From the NCBI RefSeq assembly GCF_028290025.1, contig NZ_JAQGKQ010000051.1, forward strand, positions 21,217 through 85,216: a stretch of DNA of 64,000 nucleotides. The letters run 5' to 3'. Position numbers and translations under genes: made by a program. This document shows, in pieces, positions 52,868 through 60,986 of the stretch. Position 1 is the first letter of the stretch. Each line of letters begins with the position of its first letter. Source of the stretch: Cypionkella sp. (GTDB taxonomy: Bacteria; Pseudomonadota; Alphaproteobacteria; Rhodobacterales; Rhodobacteraceae). Below the pieces are notes generated by a model, which saw nothing but the letters and a program-made list of their open reading frames with translations, ran no database searches and was not told the origin of the DNA.

Positions 52868-53503
52868 GTGCCTGCAGATGCCCCGACAACCGTCCCGATG
52901 GCTTCATCGTCAGCCGCGCCCGCTGGCTTGCAGCAGGGTCAGACCGAGTTGCTGCTGATCCGTCACGCCCCGGCTTTGACTGAAGGGCGCATGGCCGGGC
53001 GGCGGGATGTAGCGGCGGATTGCAGCGATGCTTTGGCGTTTGCGGCCCTGCGCGGCGCGGTTGGAGCGGTGGATCATTGCCTGATCAGCCCGGCACTGCG
53101 CTGTGTCCAGACGGCGGCTACGCTTTGGCCCGAAGGGGAACGGCGGCAGGATTCCCGGTTGTGGGAGCAGAATTTTGGCGCATGGGAAGACGTCGCTTTC
53201 GCTGATCTGCCTGACCTCGGCACACTTTCCGGCGCGGAGTTGGCCGCGCATCAGCCGCCGGGTGGGGAAAGTTTTCTTGAGCTTTGCGCGCGGGTGACTC
53301 CGGCTTTGCATGAGGCCGTAGCTTTGGGTGGCAAGGTGGTGATCGTTGCGCACGCCGGGGTGATACGCGCAGCTTTGGGGCTGGCGTTGGGTGCGCCAGA
53401 ACTCGGGCTGGTGTTTCAGGTGGCTCCGCTTTCGTTGACGACGATTATTGCGTTACCAGGCGGAATATTCTCGATCGCGGGCGTCAATCGGATGCGGCGA
53501 TGA
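52868..53503 (+). CDS. Histidine phosphatase, probable alpha-ribazole-phosphate phosphatase
   Basis: A 211-residue phosphoglycerate-mutase-type phosphatase. The phosphohistidine motif is LIRHAPAL (about 40-47), the second His is in VIVAHAGV, and an acidic general acid lies in WEQNFGAWED. Its place in the cobalamin cluster suggests dephosphorylation of alpha-ribazole or adenosylcobalamin phosphate (CobC in Salmonella). The start is probably GTG 52868, eleven bases after AAAGGAG; the first 30 residues (Ala/Pro-rich) precede the catalytic core, and an ATG at 52901 is an alternative. Confidence 0.85.
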   Translation: MPADAPTTVPMASSSAAPAGLQQGQTELLLIRHAPALTEGRMAGRRDVAADCSDALAFAALRGAVGAVDHCLISPALRCVQTAATLWPEGERRQDSRLWEQNFGAWEDVAFADLPDLGTLSGAELAAHQPPGGESFLELCARVTPALHEAVALGGKVVIVAHAGVIRAALGLALGAPELGLVFQVAPLSLTTIIALPGGIFSIAGVNRMRR

Positions 53504-54345
53504 TGCTGCAAGGCGTCCGGGTGGCGGGGCATTTTGGCGAGTTGCTGCAAGGGCGTTTGGGGGCGAATGGTCCGGTGGCACTAGTGACTTTGCCCTGCGC
53601 GGCGCTGACCGTGACGGCGCGGGGCTATGCTGGCGTCGGGTTATCGGTGCATGGCGCGGGGCAGCGGTTGCTGGTGCCTGCGCGGGCGCAAAAGTTGTTG
53701 GATTTGTTGGGGCTGCGTTTGCAGGGGCGGCTGGTTTTGCGGGCTACGATGCCTGCGGGTGGCGGGGCTGGGGCTTCGACAGCAACCTTGGTCGCGGTGG
53801 CAAAGCTTGCGGGATGGCAGGGGCCGCCAGATCTTTTGGCGCAAGCCTGCATTGCGGTGGAGGGTGCCTCTGATCCGTTGATGTTTGCAGCGGCAGAGAC
53901 GCGGCTTTGGGCGTCGCGTCTTGGCGAAACTGTGGCGCATCTGCCAGCGCTGCCTGCATTTGAGGTGATCGGCGGGTTTTATGGCCCGATGAAGCGCACC
54001 GATCCGGCTGACGATAATTTTGCGGATATTGCCGACCTGATCCCCGCTTGGAGTGCGGCCTCGCAAGCGCGCAACTTGCCCGCATTGGCAGATATAGCCA
54101 GCACGTCGGCGCGTCGCTGCTTGCAGCTGCGAGATCAAACGGCGGTACAGGATCCGATCTGGTCGCTTGCGCCGCAGTTGGGTGCGCTGGGTTGTGTCAT
54201 TGCCCATACCGGTGCGGCGCGCGGGCTGATCTTTGCGCCGGGACAGGTGCCAGCCGGGGCGCGGGGCTGCTTGCAACAAGCCGGGTTGCGCTGCGTGGTG
54301 CAGTTTAGGGCAGGTGGCGTTGGATCGGCGGGAGGATGGCGATGA
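53500..54345 (+). CDS. GHMP-family kinase, L-threonine kinase (PduX) type
   Basis: A 281-residue kinase with the GHMP phosphate loop PAGGGAGAS near residue 84-92 and a starting segment GHFGELLQG common to PduX. PduX makes L-threonine phosphate, the precursor of aminopropanol in cobalamin. Immediately downstream are cbiB and the threonine-phosphate decarboxylase, so the three form the aminopropanol arm. The ATG overlaps the phosphatase stop by four bases. Confidence 0.85.
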   Translation: MMLQGVRVAGHFGELLQGRLGANGPVALVTLPCAALTVTARGYAGVGLSVHGAGQRLLVPARAQKLLDLLGLRLQGRLVLRATMPAGGGAGASTATLVAVAKLAGWQGPPDLLAQACIAVEGASDPLMFAAAETRLWASRLGETVAHLPALPAFEVIGGFYGPMKRTDPADDNFADIADLIPAWSAASQARNLPALADIASTSARRCLQLRDQTAVQDPIWSLAPQLGALGCVIAHTGAARGLIFAPGQVPAGARGCLQQAGLRCVVQFRAGGVGSAGGWR

Positions 54346-55283
54346 GCTTTGCTGCGATGATGCTGGTGGCTGCGGCATTGGACGTCGCACTCGGCTGGCC
54401 CGCGCGTTTGTATGCGCTGATCGGCCATCCGGTGACGTGGATAGGGGCGCTGATCCGCTGGCTGGACATGGCGTTGAACGACGACGATGCGGGCGATTTT
54501 CCGCGCCGGATTGCCGGAGTTATCACCGCTGTCGTGGTGGTTGGTCTGGTCGCGGGCGTGGCTTTTGCGCTGCAATGGCTGCTGCCTGCGGGTTGGCTGG
54601 AGATCGTGATCGGTGGGGTTTTGGCTTGGCCGCTGTTGGCGTTACGCTCTATGTATAGCCATGTCGCGGATGTGGTTTATCCGTTGCAGAACAATGATTT
54701 GGCGCAGGCGCGCCATGCGGTTTCGATGATCGTCGGGCGCAATGCCGCCGTGCTGGATGAGGCTGGAGTGGCACGGGCGGCGATGGAAAGCTTGGCCGAG
54801 AACACCTCTGATGGCATCGTCGCACCGTTGTTCTGGGGGGCGTTGCTGGGGCTGCCGGGGATTGCAGCGTATAAGGCGATCAACACGCTGGATTCGATGA
54901 TCGGCCACCGCACACCTCGGTTTGAGGCGTTTGGATGGGCCTCGGCGCGGATTGATGATGTGGTTAACCTGATCCCGGCGCGGTTGACTGGCGCGGTGTT
55001 TGCGCTGGTGTCGGCTGCCCCGCGCAAAGCCGTGGCGGTGATGTGGCGCGATGCTGGGCTGCACCGCTCACCCAACGCTGGTTGGCCCGAGGCTGCGATG
55101 GCGGCAGGGCTTGGGGTGCGGCTGTCTGGCCCACGGGTTTATGCAGATCGCGTGGCGGACGAGCCTTGGGTCAATGCAGGCGCACCGGATCCGACGCCGG
55201 TTGATCTGCAACGGGGACTTGCGCTTTATGTGCGGGCGATGTTTGTGCTGGCGGCGGTGCTGCTGGTTTTGGCGCTGATCTAA
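54342..55283 (+). CDS. cbiB: Adenosylcobinamide-phosphate synthase
   Basis: A 313-residue membrane enzyme that attaches the aminopropanol arm to adenosylcobyrate (CobD in P. denitrificans naming). Characteristic parts are GWPARLYALIGHPVTWIG near the N-terminus, VGRNAAVLDEAGVARAAMESLAENTSDGIVAPLFW, and AYKAINTLDSMIGHR. ATG 54342 overlaps the upstream stop and follows GGGAGG; ATG 54336 is in frame but sits in that ribosome site. Confidence 0.95.
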   Translation: MSFAAMMLVAAALDVALGWPARLYALIGHPVTWIGALIRWLDMALNDDDAGDFPRRIAGVITAVVVVGLVAGVAFALQWLLPAGWLEIVIGGVLAWPLLALRSMYSHVADVVYPLQNNDLAQARHAVSMIVGRNAAVLDEAGVARAAMESLAENTSDGIVAPLFWGALLGLPGIAAYKAINTLDSMIGHRTPRFEAFGWASARIDDVVNLIPARLTGAVFALVSAAPRKAVAVMWRDAGLHRSPNAGWPEAAMAAGLGVRLSGPRVYADRVADEPWVNAGAPDPTPVDLQRGLALYVRAMFVLAAVLLVLALI

Positions 55284-55292
55284 GGGGGGCAG

Positions 55293-56264
55293 ATGCGCGA
55301 TCATATCCGCGACCATGGGGGGAACATCGACGGTGCGATTGCCCGCTTTGGCGGCGAGAATTGGATTGATCTGTCCACCGGCATCAACCGTGTGCCGTAT
55401 CCGATCCCGACTTTACGGCCTGAAGATTGGACGATGCTGCCAACCCAAACCGCCAAGCAAGCCCTGCTGGACGTGGCGGCTGCGGCGTATCGCTGTACCG
55501 CGCCGATGCTTGCGGTGGCAGGCGCACAAGCGGCCATTCAGATGATCCCGCGCTTGGGCAAGCCGGGGCGGGCTCGGGTGCTGGGGCCGACCTATAACGA
55601 ACATGGCGCAAGTCTGCGCGCCGCTGGCTGGAAGGTCGAGCAGGTCAGCCAGTTTGGTCAACTTATCGGCGCGGACCTCGCGGTGGTGGTGAACCCGAAC
55701 AACCCGGATGGCCGCTGTTTCGCGCCGGCTGATCTGCTGGTGCTGGCGGGGCAAGTTGGGCGCTTGGTGGTGGATGAAAGCTTTGCCGACGCGCAGCCGG
55801 AGCTTTCGTTGCTGCCCGAAGTGACCCCGCGCAATGTGCTGGTGCTGCGGTCGTTCGGCAAGTTCTATGGGCTGGCCGGGGTGCGTCTGGGCTTTGTGAT
55901 CGGCTCTGCCGAAGACATAGCGGCGTTGGATGAGATGTCGGGTCCGTGGCCGGTCAGCGGTGCTGCGTTGCGGATCGGCACTGTGGCGCTGGCGGATGGG
56001 GCTTGGGCAAAGGCGACCGTTCGACGTCTGCGCGCGGAGGTTGATCAAGCCGATGCTCTGGCGGTTCAGGCGGGTTGGCAACTGGTTGGCGGCTGCGAAT
56101 TGTTCCGCACCTATGAGACGCCCGATGCAGAAACCGCGCAAATTCGGCTAGCGAAGCGACAGATATGGAGCCGGATCTTTCCATATTCGAACCGCTGGCT
56201 GCGAATGGGTCTTCCCGGCAATTCCGACGAATGGACGCGTCTTACAAGCGTACTGGAGGGCTGA
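55293..56264 (+). CDS. cobC: Threonine-phosphate decarboxylase, PLP-dependent
   Basis: A 323-residue class I/II PLP enzyme that decarboxylates L-threonine O-3-phosphate to aminopropanol phosphate. This is CobC in P. denitrificans and CobD in Salmonella. DHGGNIDGAIARFG and DLSTGINRVPYP at the N-terminus, NPNNPDGR in the middle and the PLP lysine in RSFGKFYGLAGVRLG are diagnostic. Its stop shares one base with the bluB start (TGATG). Confidence 0.94.
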   Translation: MRDHIRDHGGNIDGAIARFGGENWIDLSTGINRVPYPIPTLRPEDWTMLPTQTAKQALLDVAAAAYRCTAPMLAVAGAQAAIQMIPRLGKPGRARVLGPTYNEHGASLRAAGWKVEQVSQFGQLIGADLAVVVNPNNPDGRCFAPADLLVLAGQVGRLVVDESFADAQPELSLLPEVTPRNVLVLRSFGKFYGLAGVRLGFVIGSAEDIAALDEMSGPWPVSGAALRIGTVALADGAWAKATVRRLRAEVDQADALAVQAGWQLVGGCELFRTYETPDAETAQIRLAKRQIWSRIFPYSNRWLRMGLPGNSDEWTRLTSVLEG

Positions 56265-56887
56265 TGCAATTCTCGCCCGAAGAATCCGCGACCCTGCTGA
56301 GCATCCTGCGCTGGCGTCGTGACGTGCGGCATTTCCGCACTGATCCGGTGGACGAGGCGACGTTAGAACGTCTGCGCGCAACGATGGATTGCGCGCCGTC
56401 GGTTGGCAATGCACGGCCTTGGCGGGTGATCCGTGTCGATGATCTGACCTTGCGCGAACGGGTGCGGGCGAATTTCAGGCGCTGCAATGCCGAGGCTGCG
56501 AAGCTTTACACTGGCGAGAAACATGCGGAATATCTTGCGCTGAAACTCGCGGGGCTAGAGGTTGCCCCGGTGCAACTCGCCGTGTTCAATGTCGGCAATC
56601 CTGATGCTGGGCACGGGCTTGGCCGCCAAACCTTGCCCGAGACTTTGCGGCAATCGACGGCGATGGCGATTCATACGCTGTGGCTTGCCGCGCGGGCTGA
56701 GAACCTTGGCCTCGGCATGGTGTCTATCCTTGAGCCGCATGATATTGAGGCGCTGTTGGGGGTTCCGGCAGGCTGGGAATTCGCCGCGTATCTCTGCCTC
56801 GGACACCCTGAATTCATGGACGACACGCCATTGTTGCACCGCACCGGCTGGCAGGAAAACAGCGAAACAGAGTGGCAGCAGCGTTAA
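56264..56887 (+). CDS. bluB: 5,6-dimethylbenzimidazole synthase
   Basis: A 207-residue flavin-destroying enzyme of the nitroreductase fold that converts reduced FMN and oxygen into the cobalamin lower ligand. [13 protein letters not shown] is the flavin-binding N-terminus; the substrate region [11 protein letters not shown] and the C-terminal [18 protein letters not shown] are typical. GGAGGG precedes ATG 56264. It ends tail to tail with cobQ, the two TAA codons sharing the four bases TTAA. Confidence 0.94.
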   Translation: MQFSPEESATLLSILRWRRDVRHFRTDPVDEATLERLRATMDCAPSVGNARPWRVIRVDDLTLRERVRANFRRCNAEAAKLYTGEKHAEYLALKLAGLEVAPVQLAVFNVGNPDAGHGLGRQTLPETLRQSTAMAIHTLWLAARAENLGLGMVSILEPHDIEALLGVPAGWEFAAYLCLGHPEFMDDTPLLHRTGWQENSETEWQQR

Positions 56888-58329
56888 CGCGACAGTGCAA
56901 GCAAGGCGTCAACATCGACATGACGTTCCAGATGGGCTGCAAGCGCGTCCAGCACCGCATCCAGCCCCGCCGCATAGGCCAAGCCAGACGGAGCCGCACC
57001 GATCTGCCGCAAAAAACCGGCGCGGAAGGCATCATCGGCAAACATGCCGTGCAGATAACTGCCCATCACGCGGCCATTGGCGGAAGTCGCGCCCTCTGGT
57101 TGGCCATCGACAAAGGCAAACGGACGGTTGCGGTCGGGGCCATCGGTGCGGCCAATGTGAATCTCATAACCCTGCATCGCAAGGCCGGTTGCCGCGTGAA
57201 TGGCTTGGGTCTGGGTGAGGCGTTTGTCTGGAGTCATAACGGTTTCTACTGCTAACGCGCCAAGCCCCAGCGTCTCTCCCGCGGGGCCTTCGATGCCTTC
57301 TGGGTCGCGCACAACCGCTCCAAGCATCTGATAACCGCCACAAATTCCCAAAACCTTGCCGCCACGCCGCAGATGCGCGGCCAGATCAACGTCCCAGCCC
57401 TGCGCGCGCAGATAGGCCAGATCGCCGCGCGTCGATTTGGAGCCCGGAATGATCACCAGATCGGTGTCGCCAGCAATCGCCTCACCCGCCCTCACCATCT
57501 GCAAGCTGACGCCGGGTTCCTGCGCGAGTGGGTCGAGATCGTCGAAATTGGCGATGCGAGACAGGGTCAGCGCGGCGATTTTGTAGCCGCCCACGCCGCC
57601 GCCCTTCGGCAAGTCGAGCGCATCCTCGGCTGGCAGCTTCGCGGCATCGGAGAAGAACGGCACCACACCAAAACCGCGCCATCCGGTGCGGGTCTCAGTC
57701 AAGCGATAGCCATCGTCGAACAACCTCGGATCGCCGCGAAACTTGTTGATCAGAAACCCCGCGATCATCGCATTGTCGGCCGCGTCCAGCACCGCCTGTG
57801 TGCCGACGATCTGCGCAATCACCCCGCCGCGATCAATGTCACCGGTCAGGATTACCGGGCAATCTGCCGCGCGCGCAAAGCCCATGTTGGCGATATCGCC
57901 CGAGCGCAGATTAACCTCTGCCGGGCTACCTGCACCCTCGACAATCACCAGATCATAGCGCGATTTCAAACGGTTGAAGCTGTCGAGCACCGGAGCCATC
58001 AGCGACGGCTTCAGCGCCGCATAATCGCGCGCCTTGACCGTCGCGATACGCTTGCCCTGCACGATAACTTGGCTTCCGGTCTCCGACTCGGGCTTGAGCA
58101 GCACTGGGTTCATGTCGGTGTGCGGTTCCAGCCCACAAGCCAAAGCCTGCAACGCCTGTGCGCGACCAATCTCGCCGCCATCGGCGGTAACAGCCGCGTT
58201 GTTCGACATGTTCTGAGGCTTGAACGGCGCGACTGACAACCCGCGCAGCTTTGCCGCACGACAAAGCCCCGCGACCAGCAGCGATTTGCCAACGTTAGAG
58301 CCTGCACCTTGGATCATCAGGGCTTTCAC
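56884..58329 (-). CDS. cobQ: Cobyric acid synthase
   Basis: A 481-residue amidotransferase that amidates four carboxylates of adenosylcobyrinic a,c-diamide. The N-terminal ATP-binding domain carries GAGSNVGKS at 8-16, and the C-terminal class I-like glutaminase has the nucleophile-position C330 in [10 protein letters not shown] with the His in GSYLHGMF. Divergent in order from cobO, with a 275-base repeat-bearing gap upstream of its start. Confidence 0.96.
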   Translation of the reverse strand: MKALMIQGAGSNVGKSLLVAGLCRAAKLRGLSVAPFKPQNMSNNAAVTADGGEIGRAQALQALACGLEPHTDMNPVLLKPESETGSQVIVQGKRIATVKARDYAALKPSLMAPVLDSFNRLKSRYDLVIVEGAGSPAEVNLRSGDIANMGFARAADCPVILTGDIDRGGVIAQIVGTQAVLDAADNAMIAGFLINKFRGDPRLFDDGYRLTETRTGWRGFGVVPFFSDAAKLPAEDALDLPKGGGVGGYKIAALTLSRIANFDDLDPLAQEPGVSLQMVRAGEAIAGDTDLVIIPGSKSTRGDLAYLRAQGWDVDLAAHLRRGGKVLGICGGYQMLGAVVRDPEGIEGPAGETLGLGALAVETVMTPDKRLTQTQAIHAATGLAMQGYEIHIGRTDGPDRNRPFAFVDGQPEGATSANGRVMGSYLHGMFADDAFRAGFLRQIGAAPSGLAYAAGLDAVLDALAAHLERHVDVDALLALSR

Positions 58330-58364
58330 CGAGATCCTCCAACGGTGTCTTGGCGGAGATTGCA

Positions 58365-58403
58365 GAAGCCTCCGGCGGGGATATTTTTTGCCAAGATGAA
58401 AGC
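58365..58403 (+). repeat. Dispersed intergenic repeat, upstream of cobQ
   Basis: GAAGCCTCCGGCGGGG and then ATATTTTTTGCCAAGATGAAAGC. Its right half is repeated in inverted orientation at 58530-58553 and its left half at 13767-13790. Non-coding; lies in the cobQ leader/promoter area. Confidence 0.7.
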
Positions 58404-58529
58404 CGTATGTGGGCGCAGCACCTCGGGCCGATTTCTCGGGGGAGGCGCTGCGCTTTCACCTTGGACAGCCATCGGGGTCCCCCCCTGTGCCGCTCGATCA
58501 ATCTGCCACAGGATAGTTAACACTTCGTT

Positions 58530-58578
58530 GCTTTCATCTTGGCATAAATATCCCGGGGGTTTGGGGGCTGGCCCCCAA
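58530..58578 (-). repeat. Dispersed intergenic repeat, inverted copy, with hairpin
   Basis: GCTTTCATCTTGGCATAAAT then ATCCCGGGGG, the inverted counterpart of 58377-58403, followed by the hairpin TTGGGGGC-TG-GCCCCCAA at 58561-58578. Sits 26 bases after the cobO stop and may terminate that gene. Confidence 0.7.
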
Positions 58579-58604
58579 CGCGCGCGCTCAACAAGCACTT
58601 CGCC

Positions 58605-59264
58605 TCAAAACTCCACCCCCGGCTGCGCCTTGATGCCTGATCGGAACGGATGCTTGATCAGCGTCATCTCAGTGACCAGATCAGCCGCCTCAATCAACTC
58701 CGGCTTCGCGTTGCGCCCGGTCATCACAACATGGGTCAGCGGTGGTTTTTCGGCGGCGAGAAAGGCCAGCACCTCGGCGATGTCGAGATAATCGTAGCGC
58801 AGGGCGATGTTGATCTCATCCAGCAGCACCAGTCGGTTGCCGGGATCACGGATCAGCTCTTTTGCCTTCTCCCAACCCTTTGCGGCCATCGCTATATCGC
58901 GGACGCGATCTTGGGTTTCCCAGGTGAAGCCTTCGCCCATGGCGTGAAACTCGCAGAGGTCTGAGAAGTGGGTTTCGATAATCCGACGCTCGCCGGTGTC
59001 CCATGCGCCTTTGATGAACTGCACCACGGCGCAGGGCATCTCATGCGCGATGCAGCGCAGAATCATCCCAAAGCCGCTGGAGGATTTGCCTTTGCCTGCC
59101 CCGGTATGAACGATCAGCAGGCCCTTATCGCCCGCTTTGCCCGCCATGATCTTATCCCGGGCGGCCTTCTTCTTGGCCATCTTGCGCGCATGGCGGGCGT
59201 TTTCGTCGGCCAATGGGTCGGTATCGGCGATCGCTTCAATCACGGGCAGCTCTGGGTCGGCCAT
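58605..59264 (-). CDS. cobO: Cob(I)yrinic acid a,c-diamide adenosyltransferase
   Basis: A 219-residue CobA/CobO-type corrinoid adenosyltransferase. Walker A GAGKGKSS is at 55-62, and the family segment VVQFIKGAWDTGER, LLDEINIAL and VMTGRNAKPELIEAADLVTEM confirm it. The N-terminal 50 residues contain a basic KMAKKKAARDK stretch that covers the active site in relatives. Start ATG 59262-59264 is tentative; ATG 59306 would add 14 residues but has no better ribosome site. Divergent from the riboswitch-controlled DUF1636 gene. Confidence 0.93.
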   Translation of the reverse strand: MADPELPVIEAIADTDPLADENARHARKMAKKKAARDKIMAGKAGDKGLLIVHTGAGKGKSSSGFGMILRCIAHEMPCAVVQFIKGAWDTGERRIIETHFSDLCEFHAMGEGFTWETQDRVRDIAMAAKGWEKAKELIRDPGNRLVLLDEINIALRYDYLDIAEVLAFLAAEKPPLTHVVMTGRNAKPELIEAADLVTEMTLIKHPFRSGIKAQPGVEF

Positions 59265-59316
59265 CGGGGGTTTTCCGTTGCTTGACAAGGGACGCGGTTG
59301 TGCCATGAGGTGGGCA

Positions 59317-59494
59317 TGCGCTGGTTCCTGTTTATGACAGGCGAAGAGGGAATGCGAAAGGGGGCGACCCCAAAAGCTGCCGCCCCCGCGACCGTGACCG
59401 GAGAGGTTGCCTGATGCCACTGGAGCAATCCGGGAAGGTGGGCAGCCGTGGGGGAGTGCCCTCGTATCCGCAAGCCGGGAGACCTGCCAGTGCA
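59317..59494 (+). ncRNA. Cobalamin (AdoCbl) riboswitch
   Basis: P1 pairs TGCGCTGG (59317-59324) with CCAGTGCA (59487-59494). Inside are the conserved core elements: AGGCGAAGAGGGAATGCGA (59340-59358), GCCACTGG (59415-59422), GGGAAGG (59432-59438), GGCAGCC (59441-59447) and the B12 box AGCCGGGAGACCTGCC (59473-59488). The GGGGGCGA/CCGCCCCCGCG helix fills the optional domain. It lies upstream of DUF1636-cobW-cobN and should reduce their expression when adenosylcobalamin is high. Confidence 0.93.
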
Positions 59495-59531
59495 AGACTG
59501 AACGGGCGAACGGGGTGTTTCGCAACCAGCA

Positions 59532-59587
59532 GGCAAGGCCCTTCGGCCGTGCCTTTCTGGCCATCCCATCGCTTTAATTTGGATGGG
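59532..59587 (+). promoter_or_regulatory. Riboswitch expression platform
   Basis: GGCAAGGCC (59532-59540) with GGCCGTGCC (59545-59553) around CTTC forms a hairpin followed by TTTCT, a weak terminator. Just downstream CCCATC (59565-59570) pairs with GATGGG (59582-59587), which overlaps the GGATGG ribosome site of DUF1636. Both termination and ribosome-site masking are therefore possible. Confidence 0.6.
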
Positions 59588-59590
59588 CCG

Positions 59591-59956
59591 ATGACCGTAA
59601 CGCTGCATGTTTGCACCACTTGTAAGGCCGCAGAGGCCGTGGCTGATGGTGAGCCTCTGCTTGGCGCGCGGCTGCATGCGGCTTTGTTGGCGGGCGAGGT
59701 GCCCGAAGGTCTGCGCATTGTCGGCGTTGCTTGTCTGTCGGCCTGCAATTCGGGTGCCGCCGTGGCGTTGTCGGCCCCCGGTCGCTGGTCTTATGTCTAC
59801 GGCCGTCTGACCGAGGCCGATGCACCCGACATTCTGCTCGGTGCCGCCGCCTATCTGGATGCCCCCGATGGCATCGTGCCGTGGCGCGCGCGCCCGGCGA
59901 TTTTCCGCAAGCAAAGCCTTGCCCGCATACCCCCTTTGGAGATTACCAATGTCTGA
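59591..59956 (+). CDS. DUF1636 family protein, probable 2Fe-2S or metal-binding
   Basis: A 121-residue small protein with four conserved cysteines arranged as in thioredoxin-like ferredoxins: CTTC near the N-terminus (C8, C11) and CLSAC in the middle. The family regularly accompanies cobalamin genes in alphaproteobacteria, suggesting a redox or metal-delivery role in cobalt metabolism; direct evidence is not known to me. ATG 59591 follows GGATGG; an open frame back to 59414 runs through the riboswitch and is not real. It overlaps cobW by eight bases. Confidence 0.85.
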   Translation: MTVTLHVCTTCKAAEAVADGEPLLGARLHAALLAGEVPEGLRIVGVACLSACNSGAAVALSAPGRWSYVYGRLTEADAPDILLGAAAYLDAPDGIVPWRARPAIFRKQSLARIPPLEITNV

Positions 59957-60983
59957 CCTCGCAAAAATCCCCGTCACTGTGATTACCGGCTTTCTCGGCT
60001 CGGGGAAGACCACGCTGATCCGCCATCTGATGCAAAACCCGCAGGGCAAGCGTTTGGCGATCTTGGTGAACGAATTTGGCTCGGTCGGCGTCGATGGCGA
60101 CATTCTGAAATCCTGTGCCGATGCGAATTGCCCGGTCGAGAATATCGTGGAACTCGCCAATGGCTGTATCTGCTGCACCGTGGCGGATGATTTCATTCCG
60201 ACGATTGAGGCTTTGATGGCGCTGCCCATCCGGCCCGATCACATCATTATTGAGACTTCGGGGCTGGCTTTGCCAAAGCCTTTGTTGAAGGCGTTCGACT
60301 GGCCCGCGATCCGCTCAAAAATCACCGTTGATGGCGTGATCGCTTTGGCCGATGCCGAGGCTGTGGCCGCTGGTCAGTTTGCTCCGAATGTTGAGGCGGT
60401 GGATGCGCAGCGCGCGGCTGATCCGTCGTTGGACCATGAGACTCCGCTGTCGGAGGTGTTTGAAGATCAAATCGCCTGCGCAGATATTATTCTGATGACG
60501 AAAGCTGATCTCGCGGGTGAGGCTGGTTTGGCTGCGGCTCGGGCGGTAATCATGGCGGAAAGCCCGCGTCCGATTCCGATCCTGTCGATGAGTGAGGGTA
60601 TCATTGATCCGGCTTTGATCCTTGGTCTGAACGCGAAAGCCGAGGATGATCTGGCGGCGCGTCCGTCGCACCATGACGGCCATGACGACCACGAGCATGA
60701 CGATTTCGACACCGTGGTGATTGATCTGCAGGAAATCAGCGACGTTGATGCTTTGGTCACTGCGATCCAGCGTTTGGCCGAGGAACAGCACATCCTGCGC
60801 GTCAAAGGCTATGTTGCGGTTGCGGGCAAGCCGATGCGCTTGTTGGTGCAGGCTGTAGGGTCGCGGGTGCGGCATCAGTTTGACCGCCCGTGGGGAGCAA
60901 GCCCGCGTCAGGGTCAGCTTGTGGTGATCGCTGAGCATCACCACGTTGATCTGGCCGCCATCCATGCGGTTCTGGGGGCCTGA
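59949..60983 (+). CDS. cobW: Cobalamin biosynthesis GTPase CobW
   Basis: A 344-residue G3E GTPase. P-loop GFLGSGKT is at 14-21, the metal site C73-I-C75-C76 (in GCICC) follows, and a His/Asp-rich loop HHDGHDDHEHDD at 241-252 precedes the C-terminal CobW domain. CobW loads cobalt for CobN-type insertion. Start ATG 59949 overlaps the DUF1636 stop (ATGTCTGA); only three bases separate it from cobN. Under the riboswitch. Confidence 0.95.
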   Translation: MSDLAKIPVTVITGFLGSGKTTLIRHLMQNPQGKRLAILVNEFGSVGVDGDILKSCADANCPVENIVELANGCICCTVADDFIPTIEALMALPIRPDHIIIETSGLALPKPLLKAFDWPAIRSKITVDGVIALADAEAVAAGQFAPNVEAVDAQRAADPSLDHETPLSEVFEDQIACADIILMTKADLAGEAGLAAARAVIMAESPRPIPILSMSEGIIDPALILGLNAKAEDDLAARPSHHDGHDDHEHDDFDTVVIDLQEISDVDALVTAIQRLAEEQHILRVKGYVAVAGKPMRLLVQAVGSRVRHQFDRPWGASPRQGQLVVIAEHHHVDLAAIHAVLGA

Positions 60984-60986
60984 ACC

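Noticed and set aside
59414..59590. An N-terminal extension of the DUF1636 protein
   Set aside because: This reading translates the 3' part of the riboswitch and its platform; the true start is at 59591 next to the ribosome site.
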